Of a stretch of DNA of 64,000 nt, positions 21,310-31,924 are shown one piece after another. Numbering within the stretch: position 1 is the stretch's first letter; each line of letters opens with the position of its first letter. The translations under genes and the position numbers were made by a program. Below the pieces are notes generated by a model, which made no database searches, was not told where the DNA came from, and saw only the letters and a list, made by a program, of their open reading frames with translations. Where the stretch lies: assembly GCA_022823185.1 (NCBI GenBank), contig JAJDXQ010000005.1:1-64000 (forward strand). The letters are read 5' to 3'. The DNA is from Caldilineaceae bacterium (GTDB lineage: Bacteria; Chloroflexota; Anaerolineae; Caldilineales; Caldilineaceae).

Positions 21310-22692
21310 GTGACCAGTCCAACCGTACAGGGCCCAACCTATGCCGAAATGCGCGATCCAACTCTGATCCCGACCAGCGTCCGCAACAGAGCCTCCGCAG
21401 CCCTGGCCGAGAATGAACTCGCCCCTGTCAACCTCTTCAACATAAACTGGAAAAACACCGGCGCCGAAGTCGAACGCATCATCCTGCCCAAAGAGCTGAC
21501 CGGCGTCCAGGCAAACATAATCGTTCTCAGCGGCCGCAACTTTCCCAGCGGCTCAATGAAGGTCGGTCCCGCCTACACCACCTTGGCCGAAGCCGAAGCC
21601 CTCGACGGCCTGCGTCCAGGCGACCGCAGCGTCATCGGGCCCAGCACAGGAAACTTCGGCATCGGTACCGCCTATGTCAGCGCCCTGAAAGGCTACCCGG
21701 CCATCGTCGTCATGCCCGACACCATGAGCCAGGAACGCTACGAACGCATTCGCAAATACGGCGGCGACCTCGACCTCACGCCCGGCACTGAATCCGACGT
21801 CATCCTCACCCTGGAGCGTACGCACAACGAATATGTCAGCAAGCCGGGGAAGTACGTCGTCCTCGCCCAGTTCGAACTGATGCCCAACTACCGCTTCCAC
21901 CGCTTCGTCACCGGCGACGCCGTCGAACAGGCCGCGGCAGACGCGGGCAACGGCCAGGTTGCCGCCTTCGTCAGCGCCCCCGGCAGCGCCGGCACGCTCG
22001 CAGCCGGCGACCACATCAAGTCGCGCTTCAAAGACGCACGCATCGTCGCCCTCGAACCCCGCCAGTGCTCGACGCTTTTCGACGGAGGGCAGGGCCAGCA
22101 CCGCATCGAAGGCATCGGCGACAAGATGGTTACCCTGATCCACAACGTCTACAACACAGACCTTTTGATGCTGATCAACGACGAGGAAACCGTCCAGGGC
22201 ATGGAAGTGGCCCAGTCCGGGAGCCGCGTCCTGGTTGATCGCCTCGGGTTGGATGGCCGGATGGCCGAATCGCTGCAGGGCAAATTCGGCCCCAGCTGCA
22301 TCTGCAACATTGTCGGAGCCATCAAGACCGCGAAATACCTGCAGCTGGGCCCCAACGACAATGTCGTGACCATCGCCACCGACAGCTATGATCGCTATCC
22401 CTCAGTCAGCGCCGAACTTTTCCAGCGCCATGGCGGCCGCCCGGATGATGTTACACTTGAAAACTGGGCCAAGTCCGTCTTCCTTGGCGCCTCGCTCGGC
22501 GAGATTATCGACCTCAACCATCCCGGCCAGCATGACCGCCTCCAGGAGATGAAACGCAGCCTCTGGACCCGATTCGGCTACACGGAAGAGATGATCGACA
22601 GCATGGCCAGCCAGCGCTACTGGGACGAGGAATACGCCAGGATCGAGGAAATCGACCCGGCCATCGCTGAGCTCCGCGGGCCCCTCATTTAG
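21310..22692 (+). CDS. PLP-dependent fold-type II enzyme (cysteine synthase-like)
   Basis: GRNFPSGSMKVGPAY (putative PLP lysine), SVIGPSTGNFGIGTAYVSALKGYPAIVVMPDTMSQERYERIRKYGG. Confidence 0.78.
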   Translation: MTSPTVQGPTYAEMRDPTLIPTSVRNRASAALAENELAPVNLFNINWKNTGAEVERIILPKELTGVQANIIVLSGRNFPSGSMKVGPAYTTLAEAEALDGLRPGDRSVIGPSTGNFGIGTAYVSALKGYPAIVVMPDTMSQERYERIRKYGGDLDLTPGTESDVILTLERTHNEYVSKPGKYVVLAQFELMPNYRFHRFVTGDAVEQAAADAGNGQVAAFVSAPGSAGTLAAGDHIKSRFKDARIVALEPRQCSTLFDGGQGQHRIEGIGDKMVTLIHNVYNTDLLMLINDEETVQGMEVAQSGSRVLVDRLGLDGRMAESLQGKFGPSCICNIVGAIKTAKYLQLGPNDNVVTIATDSYDRYPSVSAELFQRHGGRPDDVTLENWAKSVFLGASLGEIIDLNHPGQHDRLQEMKRSLWTRFGYTEEMIDSMASQRYWDEEYARIEEIDPAIAELRGPLI

Positions 22693-22995
22693 CCTGCATT
22701 CCACGCCATCCGGTCTGGTGCCCTGTTGTGAGAGTCACTGCTCCTGCGCACGGCCTCCTTCGCTGTGGCAACGCCCCCGCGACCTTGCTCCAACCCCCGT
22801 CACCCCATTTGGGGGGCCTCTCGTGCGCGCTCCCGCCTATGGTCTTCATTCAGCTCAATCGCCAGGGCCGGCCATTCTGTTGACTCGTGTGCCCAGTACC
22901 CCTCCGCCAATCCAAAAAGGTGCGCCCCAAAAGGCACACCCGACTCCAAGTGAATTGCCGCTAAGCCCAAAACAGACCTCAATACGGGCCTTCGA

Positions 22996-24309
22996 TCAGC
23001 CCCTGTCTCTTACCACCGGATAGGCGCCCCCAGCCGATCTCACCGTCAGCCGCTCTCCCTCTTGCGCCTGCTCAGGCGCGCTCACGACCGCCCCATCACT
23101 CCGCTGCACAATGCTGTAGCCCCGCGCCAACACGCCCGCCGGATTGAGTCCTTCCTGCCGAGCATGGCAGGAAGTCAACTGCTCTGTCCTGCGGCGCAAC
23201 CCGTTCGCCATGACCCGCCGCAGCCGCTCATCCGTCTCATCCAACCGTTGCCGCGCCAGGTCAATCTGCCGCAACGGAGCGCTCCTCACCAGCCGCCGCT
23301 GAATCTCCAGCCACTGCCGCCGCCGGTCCGCCACGGCCTCCTCTCCGCCGCGCAGCAACCATGCCTGCATCTGTTTGAAGTTCTCCACGAGTTCCCGCCG
23401 GTCCGGTGTCGCCGCCACGGCCGCGGCTGTCGGCGTCGGAGCGCGCAGGTCTGCAACGAAATCAGCGATTGTAAAATCAGTCTCATGACCGATCCCGGTC
23501 ACGACTGGGCTCTTGCTGGCAGCGATCGCATAGGCAACCTGCTCGTCGTTAAAGGCCCACAGGTCCTCGATAGAGCCGCCTCCCCGCACCAGCAGGATCG
23601 TGTCTAGCTCGTTCCGTCCAGGGACGACGCCTGCCGGGATCGAATCGGGGAACCCACTCCCGTTCCCGCCCGCCAGAAGCGGCAAGTCCGACAGCTCTGC
23701 TTCGGTCGGTACACTGGTTCCTTCGCCTTTTCCTGCAAACCGATTGGCGGCCGCGAGCGCCGCAACAATCTGGCCCGGCGCCTCCGCGCCCTGGACTTGC
23801 GTCGGGAACACAATCGCCTCCGCGAGCGGCCAGCGCTGGGCCAGCACACGCAGCACATCCTGCAATGCCGCCGCGCCCAGGCTCGTAACAATGCCCAGCC
23901 GTCGCGGAGCAACCGGTATCGCCCGCTTGCGCTCCGCCTCGAACAGTCCCTCCCCCGCCAGTTTCTCCTTCAGCGCCTCAAACTGCGCATACAACTGCCC
24001 CCGCCCCGCCGGCCGGATCTCGTCTGCATAGAACTGATATACACCGCGCTGTGGATAGACACCCACATAGCCGTGCGCCAGTATCTGGTCGCCTACACCC
24101 GGCAGCCAGGCATGCCGGAAGGTATTCCCCCGCCACATCACGCCGGAAATCACCGCCCCGGTGTCCTTCATGCTGAAATAGACATGCCCGCTGGCTGCCT
24201 TATTCCAGCTGCTCACCTCAGCCAGCACCCAGACATCGCGCAGCAGGTCGTCCCGGTCCAGGAGCGCCGAAACATGGGACGTAAGTTGAGAAACTGAAAC
24301 AGGATTCAT
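22996..24309 (-). CDS. xseA: Exodeoxyribonuclease VII large subunit
   Basis: LLRDVWVLAEVSSWNKAASGHVYFSMKDTGAVISGVMWRG; LLVRGGGSIEDLWAFNDEQVAYAIAASKSPVVTGIGHETDFTIADFVADLRAPTPTAAA. Confidence 0.93.
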   Translation of the reverse strand: MNPVSVSQLTSHVSALLDRDDLLRDVWVLAEVSSWNKAASGHVYFSMKDTGAVISGVMWRGNTFRHAWLPGVGDQILAHGYVGVYPQRGVYQFYADEIRPAGRGQLYAQFEALKEKLAGEGLFEAERKRAIPVAPRRLGIVTSLGAAALQDVLRVLAQRWPLAEAIVFPTQVQGAEAPGQIVAALAAANRFAGKGEGTSVPTEAELSDLPLLAGGNGSGFPDSIPAGVVPGRNELDTILLVRGGGSIEDLWAFNDEQVAYAIAASKSPVVTGIGHETDFTIADFVADLRAPTPTAAAVAATPDRRELVENFKQMQAWLLRGGEEAVADRRRQWLEIQRRLVRSAPLRQIDLARQRLDETDERLRRVMANGLRRRTEQLTSCHARQEGLNPAGVLARGYSIVQRSDGAVVSAPEQAQEGERLTVRSAGGAYPVVRDRG

Positions 24310-24468
24310 AGCTTAAATCTTATCACACCCATCAGCCAATGCCATCGCAGCCGCCGGCGCAAAAAATCTCCCAAGCCGCAAACCCCCGCACCAGCGCCCC
24401 TTGTAGGCGCCCTCCCAGCCAGCCGCGCCCTAGGTCGATTCCCACGCTCCAGCCCCTTCCCTCGCATA

Positions 24469-24484
24469 CCCCTGTAGGGGCGCC
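24469..24484. repeat. Dispersed palindromic intergenic repeat, copy 1
   Basis: cccctgtaggggcgcc, identical 16-mer at 55967-55982; a related gcgccccttgtaggcgccctccc lies at about 24394-24417. Confidence 0.6.
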
Positions 24485-24501
24485 TCAATTCGCTATCACC
24501 C

Positions 24502-24523
24502 TATATTGACAGATTTCAATATA
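24502..24523. promoter_or_regulatory. ArsR-type operator overlapping the -35 region
   Basis: Perfect inverted repeat tatattga-cagatt-tcaatata; TTGACA at 24506-24511 within it; located upstream of arsR. Confidence 0.75.
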
Positions 24524-24625
24524 AGAACGACAATACCATCAGACGACAGATCACCAATCGGCAACCCAACTTTTTGACCAGGCCAAGAACCCAGTCCTCA
24601 TTCAGCCCGGAAACACCAAAACCAG

Positions 24626-25018
24626 ATGACAAAGTCTCCAGAAACAACCAGTGAAGCCATCACAGAAATAACCAGAGATCCCTATGCAAGCGAAGATTCA
24701 CTCCTTGCATTCACCGACCACCGCGGTGAAGACACAACTGCCGCAGCGTTCAAGGCCATCGGCCATCCCGTCCGCCTGCGCATCCTCAGTCTACTGGCCC
24801 GGCGCAGTGAACCGCTCTGCGTCTGTCACATCGAAGAACGTTTTTCCCTTGCCCAACCCACGATTTCGCACCACCTCCGTGTGCTTCGCAAAGCCGGTCT
24901 CGTCAGCGCCAAACGCAAAGGCACCTGGGTATACTACGCCGCCAGAGAATCGGGGCTCGCGCCGCTTCGCGCATTTCTGGAGCAGCTGGAAGCCGGCCCG
25001 TCCCGTGCATTGCACTGA
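24626..25018 (+). CDS. arsR: ArsR-family metalloregulator
   Basis: FKAIGHPVRLRILSLLARRSEPLCVCHIEERFSLAQPTISHHLRVLRKAGLVSAKRKGTWVYY. Confidence 0.9.
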   Translation: MTKSPETTSEAITEITRDPYASEDSLLAFTDHRGEDTTAAAFKAIGHPVRLRILSLLARRSEPLCVCHIEERFSLAQPTISHHLRVLRKAGLVSAKRKGTWVYYAARESGLAPLRAFLEQLEAGPSRALH

Positions 25019-25163
25019 GTCCGGACAGACAACGAATCAGACCATGTGCCCCCCTGACCGCCCTTGCTTCCAATTCCCTGGCACCGAATGGAGGCCCCGG
25101 CCCTGACTGTTCAAGTCCACCAGAGTTGCCGTTCCACCAGGAACTTCCATCCATTTACATAAT

Positions 25164-26081
25164 ATGAAAGAGAATTCAATCATGTCCGACCAGCAAATCA
25201 CCTTGAAACCGAATGACAAGACCCAGACCGAAAGCTGCTGCGCCGGCAGCGAAAGCGCACAAACTGCTTCCCGAGACAATCCCGCCGACATACGCGCCGA
25301 AGTCCAGAATCACTATGGCGAAGTGGCCGCATTGCAGTTGACAGGGAATGCGTCGTCAGACTGCTGCGGCAGCGACCTCTATGCAGGCGAAGACCTGAGC
25401 CAGCTGCCCGACGCAGCCGTAAACAGCAGCAGGGGCTGCGGCAACCCCCATGCGATCGCCTCGCTGCAACCCGGCGAAACCGTCCTCGATCTCGGCTCCG
25501 GCGGCGGATTGGACGTTCTTCTCGCGGCCCGTCAGGTCGGCCCCTCCGGCTACGTCTACGGCGTCGACATGAACGACAGAATGCTGGAGCTGGCCCGCCG
25601 CAATGCCGCAAAGGCCGGCGCGGCCAACGTCGAATTCCGCAAGGGCGACCTCGAAGACCTGCCCCTGCCCGACGGAACCGTCGACATGATCATCTCAAAC
25701 TGCGTCGTAAACCTGACGCCGGACAAGAGCAAAGCCCTGGCCGAGGCATATCGCGTGCTGTCTCCCGGCGGCCGGCTGGCTATTTCAGACATCGTCGTCG
25801 ACGGCGACCTCAGCGGCCTGCCAGTGAGCGAGGAACAGATTCGAGCAGGCCTGAGCTGGGCCGGCTGCATCGCCGGCGCATTGACCATATCCGAACTCAA
25901 CCGTCTGCTGCAGGAGGCCGGCTTCGAAGAGATCGAAGTCACCATCGAGCAAAGGTATACACCTGACGACTTCAACGGCGAGATTCCTACGACACTGGCG
26001 GGTCTTCGGCCCGAGGTGGTCCAGGATCTGCTTCAGCGCTTTACCAGCAGCGGCATTCAGGCGCGAAAGCCGCGCGGGTGA
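25164..26081 (+). CDS. arsM: Arsenite S-adenosylmethionine methyltransferase
   Basis: ESCCAGSE, SRGCGNPHAIASLQPGETVLDLGSGGGLDVLLAARQVGPSGYVYGVDMNDRML, IISNCVVNLTPDK, AGCIAGALT. Confidence 0.92.
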   Translation: MKENSIMSDQQITLKPNDKTQTESCCAGSESAQTASRDNPADIRAEVQNHYGEVAALQLTGNASSDCCGSDLYAGEDLSQLPDAAVNSSRGCGNPHAIASLQPGETVLDLGSGGGLDVLLAARQVGPSGYVYGVDMNDRMLELARRNAAKAGAANVEFRKGDLEDLPLPDGTVDMIISNCVVNLTPDKSKALAEAYRVLSPGGRLAISDIVVDGDLSGLPVSEEQIRAGLSWAGCIAGALTISELNRLLQEAGFEEIEVTIEQRYTPDDFNGEIPTTLAGLRPEVVQDLLQRFTSSGIQARKPRG

Positions 26082-27331
26082 ACCGCTACTGGACAGTCTG
26101 GACCGCGGCCCTACTTTTCTTCGGCGCCTTCTACGCCCTCTTGGTTCCCATCCCCCTTTACCTGGAGGCGGAAGGCCTGCCCGACTGGCAAATCGGCCTC
26201 GTCTTAGGCGCTTTCGGCGTCGCGTCACTGATCGGGCGCCCGCTCGCAGGAGCCGCCAACGACACACTGGGCAGCCGCCCGGTCATCCTGTTCGGCACGG
26301 TTTCGCTTTCAGCCGGCGCGCTCTTGATGAGCTTCGCAGCGAACCCGGCCCTCCTCTTCCTCCTTCGCATCCTGCAGGCCGCAGGCTACGTCACCTTTAC
26401 CACATCAGCCACCGCGCTCGTCGCCGAGCTCGCGCCGGCGCAGCGTCGCGGCGCCGCGCTGGCCCTATTTGGCGCAGCCGCCAATGTCGCCATCACGCTG
26501 ACACCGGCAGCCGTCAGCGCCGGCCTCGATCTTCTCACCCAGCAGTTCGGTTGCCCAACCGCTCCCTGTCCAACCTGGTGTACTGCCGCGGCCGACCAAA
26601 CCGGCCCCGATCCGGGCCTGTGTCCGCTCTGGGGCAGGGGCATCGGCCACAGCACCTTCTTCCTGAGCGCCGTCCTGTCCCTGCTGGCCGGCCTTCTCGT
26701 CTGGCGGGCAGTTCCTCAGCCTTCCCGCAGCCACGCGGGGGCGTTCAGGGTATCCCGCTTGATTGAACTGCCCCCGGCACTCCGCGGCCCCATGCTAACC
26801 TCCCTACTCTTTGGCGTCAGCTTTGGAGCGCTCTTTGCCTTCCTCCCTCTCCTGACCGAGCGCCGGGAACTGGCCTCCGCAGGCCCCCCCTACGTCGTTT
26901 ACGGAATCTCGATCATCGCCACACGCATCCTCACCGGACGCCTGATCGACCGCCCCAATCGCGGCCAGGTCCTGCTTCCCGCTCTGCTCCTGAACGCCTC
27001 CGGTCTTGCCGCCTTCGCCCTCGCTCCTGCCATGCCACTGATACTCGCCGGCGCCGTCCTCATGGGTATCGGGTCGGGTGTCTCCCATCCCGCACTCATC
27101 GCGATATGCGTAGACAGAATGCCTGACGCACGCCGCGGCCGCGCGGCGGCCGCGTTCTACCTGGCCTTCGATCTCGGTATCGGGGTTGGGAGTTGGATTC
27201 TCGGCCTCGTATTGGGCCTGTTGGGGTTGACGGGGCTCTACCTGGCCGCCGCCTTCATCAGCTTCGCCGGGGCCCTCTCCGCCCCGCTCCTGACCGCCAA
27301 CCGGCCCGCAAACAAGCAACCGGCCCACTGA
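26078..27331 (+). CDS. MFS transporter, translationally coupled to arsM
   Basis: About 12 TM segments; GAFGVASLIGRPLAGAANDTLGSRPVILFG; GTG start overlaps the arsM TGA. Confidence 0.88.
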   Translation: MNRYWTVWTAALLFFGAFYALLVPIPLYLEAEGLPDWQIGLVLGAFGVASLIGRPLAGAANDTLGSRPVILFGTVSLSAGALLMSFAANPALLFLLRILQAAGYVTFTTSATALVAELAPAQRRGAALALFGAAANVAITLTPAAVSAGLDLLTQQFGCPTAPCPTWCTAAADQTGPDPGLCPLWGRGIGHSTFFLSAVLSLLAGLLVWRAVPQPSRSHAGAFRVSRLIELPPALRGPMLTSLLFGVSFGALFAFLPLLTERRELASAGPPYVVYGISIIATRILTGRLIDRPNRGQVLLPALLLNASGLAAFALAPAMPLILAGAVLMGIGSGVSHPALIAICVDRMPDARRGRAAAAFYLAFDLGIGVGSWILGLVLGLLGLTGLYLAAAFISFAGALSAPLLTANRPANKQPAH

Positions 27332-27460
27332 CCTGCCGTAACGCCATAACTCGCCGCGGACCAGAGGAACGTCACCGGACTCTCGCTGCATCTCCCTGGT
27401 TCAAACGAGCTTTTAGGCGTTACAGACGGCCAGCCATTGATCTAAAGAGCGCAATGCTCT

Positions 27461-28189
27461 TCACCCTGCAGTCGTCGCCTGCAACACCAGGACTTCCGGC
27501 TCCTCAGGCAGAGACGCCTTCGTCAACTCGACCACCGGCTCCGCGGCCCACCGGACGCGGCCAGCCGGATACCGCCGCGTGAACGTCCGCACATCGGCCA
27601 TCGCGGGAAACCTGCAACCCGGCAGCTCATAGTGCATCGGAACTGTCACTGCCGGCCTCAGTTTATCCAACGCATCGTGCAGGTCAGCCAGTTCGATTGT
27701 AGGCGGGCCGCCCGTTGGCACGATCGCGATATCCACCTCCCCTATCCGATCCAGCTGCCACGCCTCCAGCCTGTTGCCAACATCGCCGAAATGAACGATT
27801 CGAATCCCCTCAACTTCAAACCTGTACATCGCGTTGTCGCGCGGCTGCAGCTTCACCCGCATCGACTCCATCGCCGGAATCGCCGTGAACCGGATGCCCG
27901 CTCGCGTCGCCGCCGTATTCCCCTCGCCTCCCGCGCCGGCGCGGTCTTCGCCGGACCCGCCCTCACCCTCGAAACTCAGAATGCGCGTGGCCGTTACGAC
28001 CTCCGGCTCCCCCGGAATCATCGCCGCATTGGCATGCGCCGAGTCGTCGTCGGAGCTGCGCACGACAATATCGGCCGTCTCCGTAACAGCTCTGAATCCG
28101 GACTTTTCCGGCGTATACGGGTCAGTAATGATGGAGATCCCGTCTCCCTCTATGCGCAGACAGGCATGGGCATACCACTTCAGTTTCAT
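27461..28189 (-). CDS. Metallo-beta-lactamase-fold hydrolase (UlaG-like)
   Basis: MKLKWYAHACLRIEGDGISIITDPY; IRIVHFGDVG; IVPTGGPPTIELADLHDALDKLRPAVTVPMHYELPG. Confidence 0.8.
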   Translation of the reverse strand: MKLKWYAHACLRIEGDGISIITDPYTPEKSGFRAVTETADIVVRSSDDDSAHANAAMIPGEPEVVTATRILSFEGEGGSGEDRAGAGGEGNTAATRAGIRFTAIPAMESMRVKLQPRDNAMYRFEVEGIRIVHFGDVGNRLEAWQLDRIGEVDIAIVPTGGPPTIELADLHDALDKLRPAVTVPMHYELPGCRFPAMADVRTFTRRYPAGRVRWAAEPVVELTKASLPEEPEVLVLQATTAG

Positions 28190-28224
28190 CCAGGTCCCTC
28201 TTCCTCGTATCTTTCCACCCAAAC

Positions 28225-29262
28225 TCACCCGGGGAACAGTAGTACCGACTTTGTTCCTTCACCTTCCTGCACGCGCCGCACCGCCCCCAGTATGTCATCC
28301 AGCCCGCACCGCAGCGATATCACCGCGCCAATCTTCTCGGCGTGCTCCCTCACAAAATGGAACGCTCTTTGGAACTGGCTCACCGACGACGCGAAAGTCC
28401 CCGTCAACACAATCTCCCCGTAGTGGAGCCAGCGGGGATCGACCGTCATCATCTCTCCGCGCGGCGTGCCGCCGAAAACGTTGAATATGCCGCCGTTGCG
28501 TACCAGGGGCAGATAACTCTCGATCACCCTCGGAATGCCTACAGCCGCGATGACCACGTCTGCCCCGACGCCGGTCCGCTCACGCACCGCCTTCAAGGCA
28601 TCTTCCTTTTCCGGGTTGATCACACGCTTCGCCCCAAGGCTCTGCGCCTTAGCCAGCCTTTCTTCATTCACGTCTACGCATACGACCTCGGCGCCCAGCG
28701 CAGTCGACACGATCGTATGCAACAGGCCCAACGGACCCGCCCCCACCACCACGACAGCGTCCCCCGCAGTTGTCCTGCAATGGTCCGCCGCCGCAATGCA
28801 ACAGGAGGTCGGCTCAACCATCGCCGCCAGGTCAAAAGGCATGTCACCAATGTCAACCACGCCGCCCAGCCGAACCACCTCCGCCGGTATCCGCACATAT
28901 TCCGCAAATCCGCCGTCATCGCCGTGCCCCAGGCCATGTTCATGCAGACACAAACTGTTTCGACCTTGGCGACAGTACATGCACGAGCCGCACGCAGCGA
29001 TCGGATAGACCGTAACCCGCTGGCCCCGGTGCAGTTCCGCCGCCGCAGTCCCGGCCCCCAATTCAGCGATCGTGCCGGCAACCTCATGCCCCAGAATTGC
29101 AGGCAGCTCGGCCGGTGTCCCGGTCCCGCCCAGGATCTTGACGTCCGTCGCGCAGATCCCGGACGCCCTCACCTTCACCACAACCTCCCCGGCGCCGGCC
29201 TGCGGCCTCGGCACTTCGGCTATGCGAATCTCATTCTTCTCGTAGACCACCGCCGCCTTCAT
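28225..29262 (-). CDS. Zinc-dependent medium-chain alcohol dehydrogenase
   Basis: ICATDVKILGGTGTPAELPAILGHEVAGTIAELG; YPIAACGSCMYCRQGRNSLC; VVVVGAGPLGLLHTIVSTALGAEVVCVD. Confidence 0.9.
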   Translation of the reverse strand: MKAAVVYEKNEIRIAEVPRPQAGAGEVVVKVRASGICATDVKILGGTGTPAELPAILGHEVAGTIAELGAGTAAAELHRGQRVTVYPIAACGSCMYCRQGRNSLCLHEHGLGHGDDGGFAEYVRIPAEVVRLGGVVDIGDMPFDLAAMVEPTSCCIAAADHCRTTAGDAVVVVGAGPLGLLHTIVSTALGAEVVCVDVNEERLAKAQSLGAKRVINPEKEDALKAVRERTGVGADVVIAAVGIPRVIESYLPLVRNGGIFNVFGGTPRGEMMTVDPRWLHYGEIVLTGTFASSVSQFQRAFHFVREHAEKIGAVISLRCGLDDILGAVRRVQEGEGTKSVLLFPG

Positions 29263-29686
29263 CTGCGCCCGCTTCCTCTACCCGTCTCCGTCCGGAAATC
29301 TCCGCCTCCAGGGTCTCGTCCAGCTGACCGACCTGTAAATCCGTTCCTTCGCCATGCCCGTAATGGGCTTCGATATGCTCGATCAACCTGATCGCCCGGC
29401 TCCTCAGTATCCCGTTGAAGCGCTCAAAGTCACCGTCTTCAATCTTTCCGACCCGATGATCGAACTCCAGCTCCCTGATCGCTTCAAGGGCCACTTCCTT
29501 GCGCGTGAGCAGGTCCGCCAGCTCCTCCCTTTCACGCGTAACCGCAGATGGAGTCCGCCGAAACAGCGGCCAGACAACATACCCCGCCGCCGCGACGCCA
29601 ACCAGGCCGGTCAGAATGAGCGTTATCCACATGTTTCGAAACGGGGAAGTCCCACGGGATGCAATGTACGGAGCCTCCAGCCGCAC
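29231..29686 (-). CDS. CcmI-like cytochrome c biogenesis protein (N-terminal-type)
   Basis: N-terminal TM then REELADLLTRKEVALEAIRELEFDHRVGKIEDGDFERFNGILRSRAIRLIEHIE; adjacent to ccmF. Confidence 0.6.
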   Translation of the reverse strand: MRLEAPYIASRGTSPFRNMWITLILTGLVGVAAAGYVVWPLFRRTPSAVTREREELADLLTRKEVALEAIRELEFDHRVGKIEDGDFERFNGILRSRAIRLIEHIEAHYGHGEGTDLQVGQLDETLEAEISGRRRVEEAGADEGGGGLREE

Positions 29687-29690
29687 CGCC

Positions 29691-31781
29691 TCACGCCGCC
29701 GCCTGTCCTGTCCGTGCCTCCACGGGGAACGCGGAAGCCGCTTCCCGGCCAGCTCGCGCCGGTTGAGGATGGGGCCACACGCTCACAAGTGTGCCCAATA
29801 CCACCAGCAGCCCGCCCACCCACATCCACATCGTCAACGGGTTTACGTAAACAGTGAACGTTGCGCTGCGGCCGTCTCCCTCCCATCCATTGAGAATCAC
29901 ATAAACATCCTCAGCCGGCGTCATGCGCAGTCCAACTTCACTCGTGGGTTGGTCCGGCGATTTGTCATAGATGTTGCGGCGGGGCGAAATCAGTCCCAGA
30001 AACCGCCCCGACGCCGTATCCGACACCGCCAGATTCGCCCTCACCTCAGTATGATTGCTCTTCTGCTCCGAACCGAGACCTGTGTACGTAAGCGTGTAAC
30101 CCGAAAGCTCGACCGATTCTCCGGCGGACAAGGTAACGTGCGTCGTTGACTGATAGAACTCGTTGCCAATGATCGCAACCCCAATCAGCACGATTCCAAA
30201 ATGAATGACGTAACCGCCATACCGGCGGCCGTTGCGTCGCATCAGGCCCCACATCGCAGCCGGCGCCGTCTCCCCCCTGCTTCGCATCCGGGCAACCGCA
30301 CCCCGCGCAAACTCCTGCACAATCGTCCCCGCCACAAATATACAGACGCTGAATCCCACGACGGGAAACACATTGCGGCTGGTGATGAGCAGGAACGGAA
30401 CCGAAGCCAGCGCAATGGCGACTGGCCAGGTGAACTGGCGCCGCAGGGCCTTCGCCCCGGTCCGCCGCCACCCCAACAGCGGCCCAACGCCCATCAGAAC
30501 GAATAACAGAAGGAATAAGGGCCCCGCCACCCGGTTGAACCACGGCCCCGCCACGGAAATCCGCTCCCCTGTCAGGATTTCGCTGAACATCGGGTAAAAT
30601 GTTCCCCACAACACCACGAACGCGATGCCCGCAAACAACCAGTTGTTGGCCAGGAAGGCCCCCTCCCGGCTGGAAATCGAGTCAATCTCATTCTCGCCCT
30701 GCAGATACGGCATCCGCTGATACAGCAGCAGCAGGAAGCCAATCGTTGTCACAGCAAGAAAGCCAAGAAAGTACGGGCCCACCGGGCTCTGGGCAAAACT
30801 GTGAACACTGCTCAGAATGCCGCTTCGCGTCGTAAAAGTGCCCAGAATGACCAGCGTGAAGGTCAACCAGATCAGCGTGACGTTCCAGACTTTCAGTATG
30901 CCTCGCTGCTCCTGAATGATGACGCTGTGCAAAAAAGCGGTGGCGGTCAGCCACGGCAGAAAGCTGGCGTTCTCCACGGGGTCCCAGGCCCAGTAGCCGC
31001 CCCACCCCAACTCCATGTACGCCCACTGGCTGCCCATGATGATGCCCGCCGAAAGAAACATCCACGGGATCAACGTCCACCGGCGCACAGTCCGCACCCA
31101 CCGCCGGTCCAGCCGTTTGCTCATCAGGGCTGCAACCGCGAAGGCAAACGGTACGCTCAGACCAACCCAGCCCAGATAGAGCATCACCGGGTGTATGACC
31201 ATCCAGTAGTTCTGTAGCAGTGGGTTCAGCCCGCGGCCGTCGCTCGGCACAACGCCGATCTGTTCAAAAGGGTTGGCGCTGAAAACCAGCAGAACGAGAA
31301 AAAACAGCAGCGTTGCAAGCAGTGTTCCGTTGACGTACGGCATCAGCGTTCGCTGGCTATCTCGAAACGTGAACGCCGCAGCCGTGCTGAAGAGGCCAAG
31401 CAAAAGGGTCCAGAAAAGAAGACTGCCTGCCTGTCCCCCCCAGATCGCGGTAAATTTGTAGAATGCCGGCAGACTTCGTTCGGAGCTGTTCCAGATATAG
31501 CTGATCTGAAACTGATCGGTCAGCAGCCCATACCATAGGATAACCGCCGCGATGCCCACCAGAACACTGACAGCGTAAACTGAGTGGAAACTGCTCTCCG
31601 TCAACCGATGACTCCACGACGCAGTCGACGGACCACCTGCAGGCCCTACCCGTCTTGAAACGGTCGCAGCCAGCGCAGTCCCTTTTGTCTCCAGCAGACC
31701 TCCCCAATACCCGGCTGCCATCCCAAAGGCGCACAGGACGAGGGCCAGCACCAGCGTCAAGTATCCGAAATCAAATATCAT
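29691..31781 (-). CDS. ccmF: Cytochrome c-type biogenesis protein CcmF
   Basis: [63 protein letters not shown] (WWD domain). Confidence 0.93.
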   Translation of the reverse strand: MIFDFGYLTLVLALVLCAFGMAAGYWGGLLETKGTALAATVSRRVGPAGGPSTASWSHRLTESSFHSVYAVSVLVGIAAVILWYGLLTDQFQISYIWNSSERSLPAFYKFTAIWGGQAGSLLFWTLLLGLFSTAAAFTFRDSQRTLMPYVNGTLLATLLFFLVLLVFSANPFEQIGVVPSDGRGLNPLLQNYWMVIHPVMLYLGWVGLSVPFAFAVAALMSKRLDRRWVRTVRRWTLIPWMFLSAGIIMGSQWAYMELGWGGYWAWDPVENASFLPWLTATAFLHSVIIQEQRGILKVWNVTLIWLTFTLVILGTFTTRSGILSSVHSFAQSPVGPYFLGFLAVTTIGFLLLLYQRMPYLQGENEIDSISSREGAFLANNWLFAGIAFVVLWGTFYPMFSEILTGERISVAGPWFNRVAGPLFLLLFVLMGVGPLLGWRRTGAKALRRQFTWPVAIALASVPFLLITSRNVFPVVGFSVCIFVAGTIVQEFARGAVARMRSRGETAPAAMWGLMRRNGRRYGGYVIHFGIVLIGVAIIGNEFYQSTTHVTLSAGESVELSGYTLTYTGLGSEQKSNHTEVRANLAVSDTASGRFLGLISPRRNIYDKSPDQPTSEVGLRMTPAEDVYVILNGWEGDGRSATFTVYVNPLTMWMWVGGLLVVLGTLVSVWPHPQPARAGREAASAFPVEARTGQAAA

Positions 31782-31924
31782 CTCCGACCCGTTCTTCCCC
31801 CATCATGTATCATTCCTGGCTCCAATGCCCTGCTCTCATCTTTGAAGCAGCTTCTCCCGGCTAAGTCGACCAGTTAATGCGAACCTCTGAGCCGGCAGCG
31901 CGTCATTGAGCAACAAAAGGCCCG

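Noticed and set aside
27338-27423. gtaacgcc...ggcgttac inverted repeat enclosing a ctggttcaaacgag segment, suggestive of a tRNA remnant
   Set aside because: The T-arm does not pair (CCTGG vs GAGCT) and the 8-bp repeat with about 70-bp spacing is not convincing.
28342-29391. 349-aa plus-strand ORF
   Set aside because: Antisense shadow of the Zn-dependent alcohol dehydrogenase.
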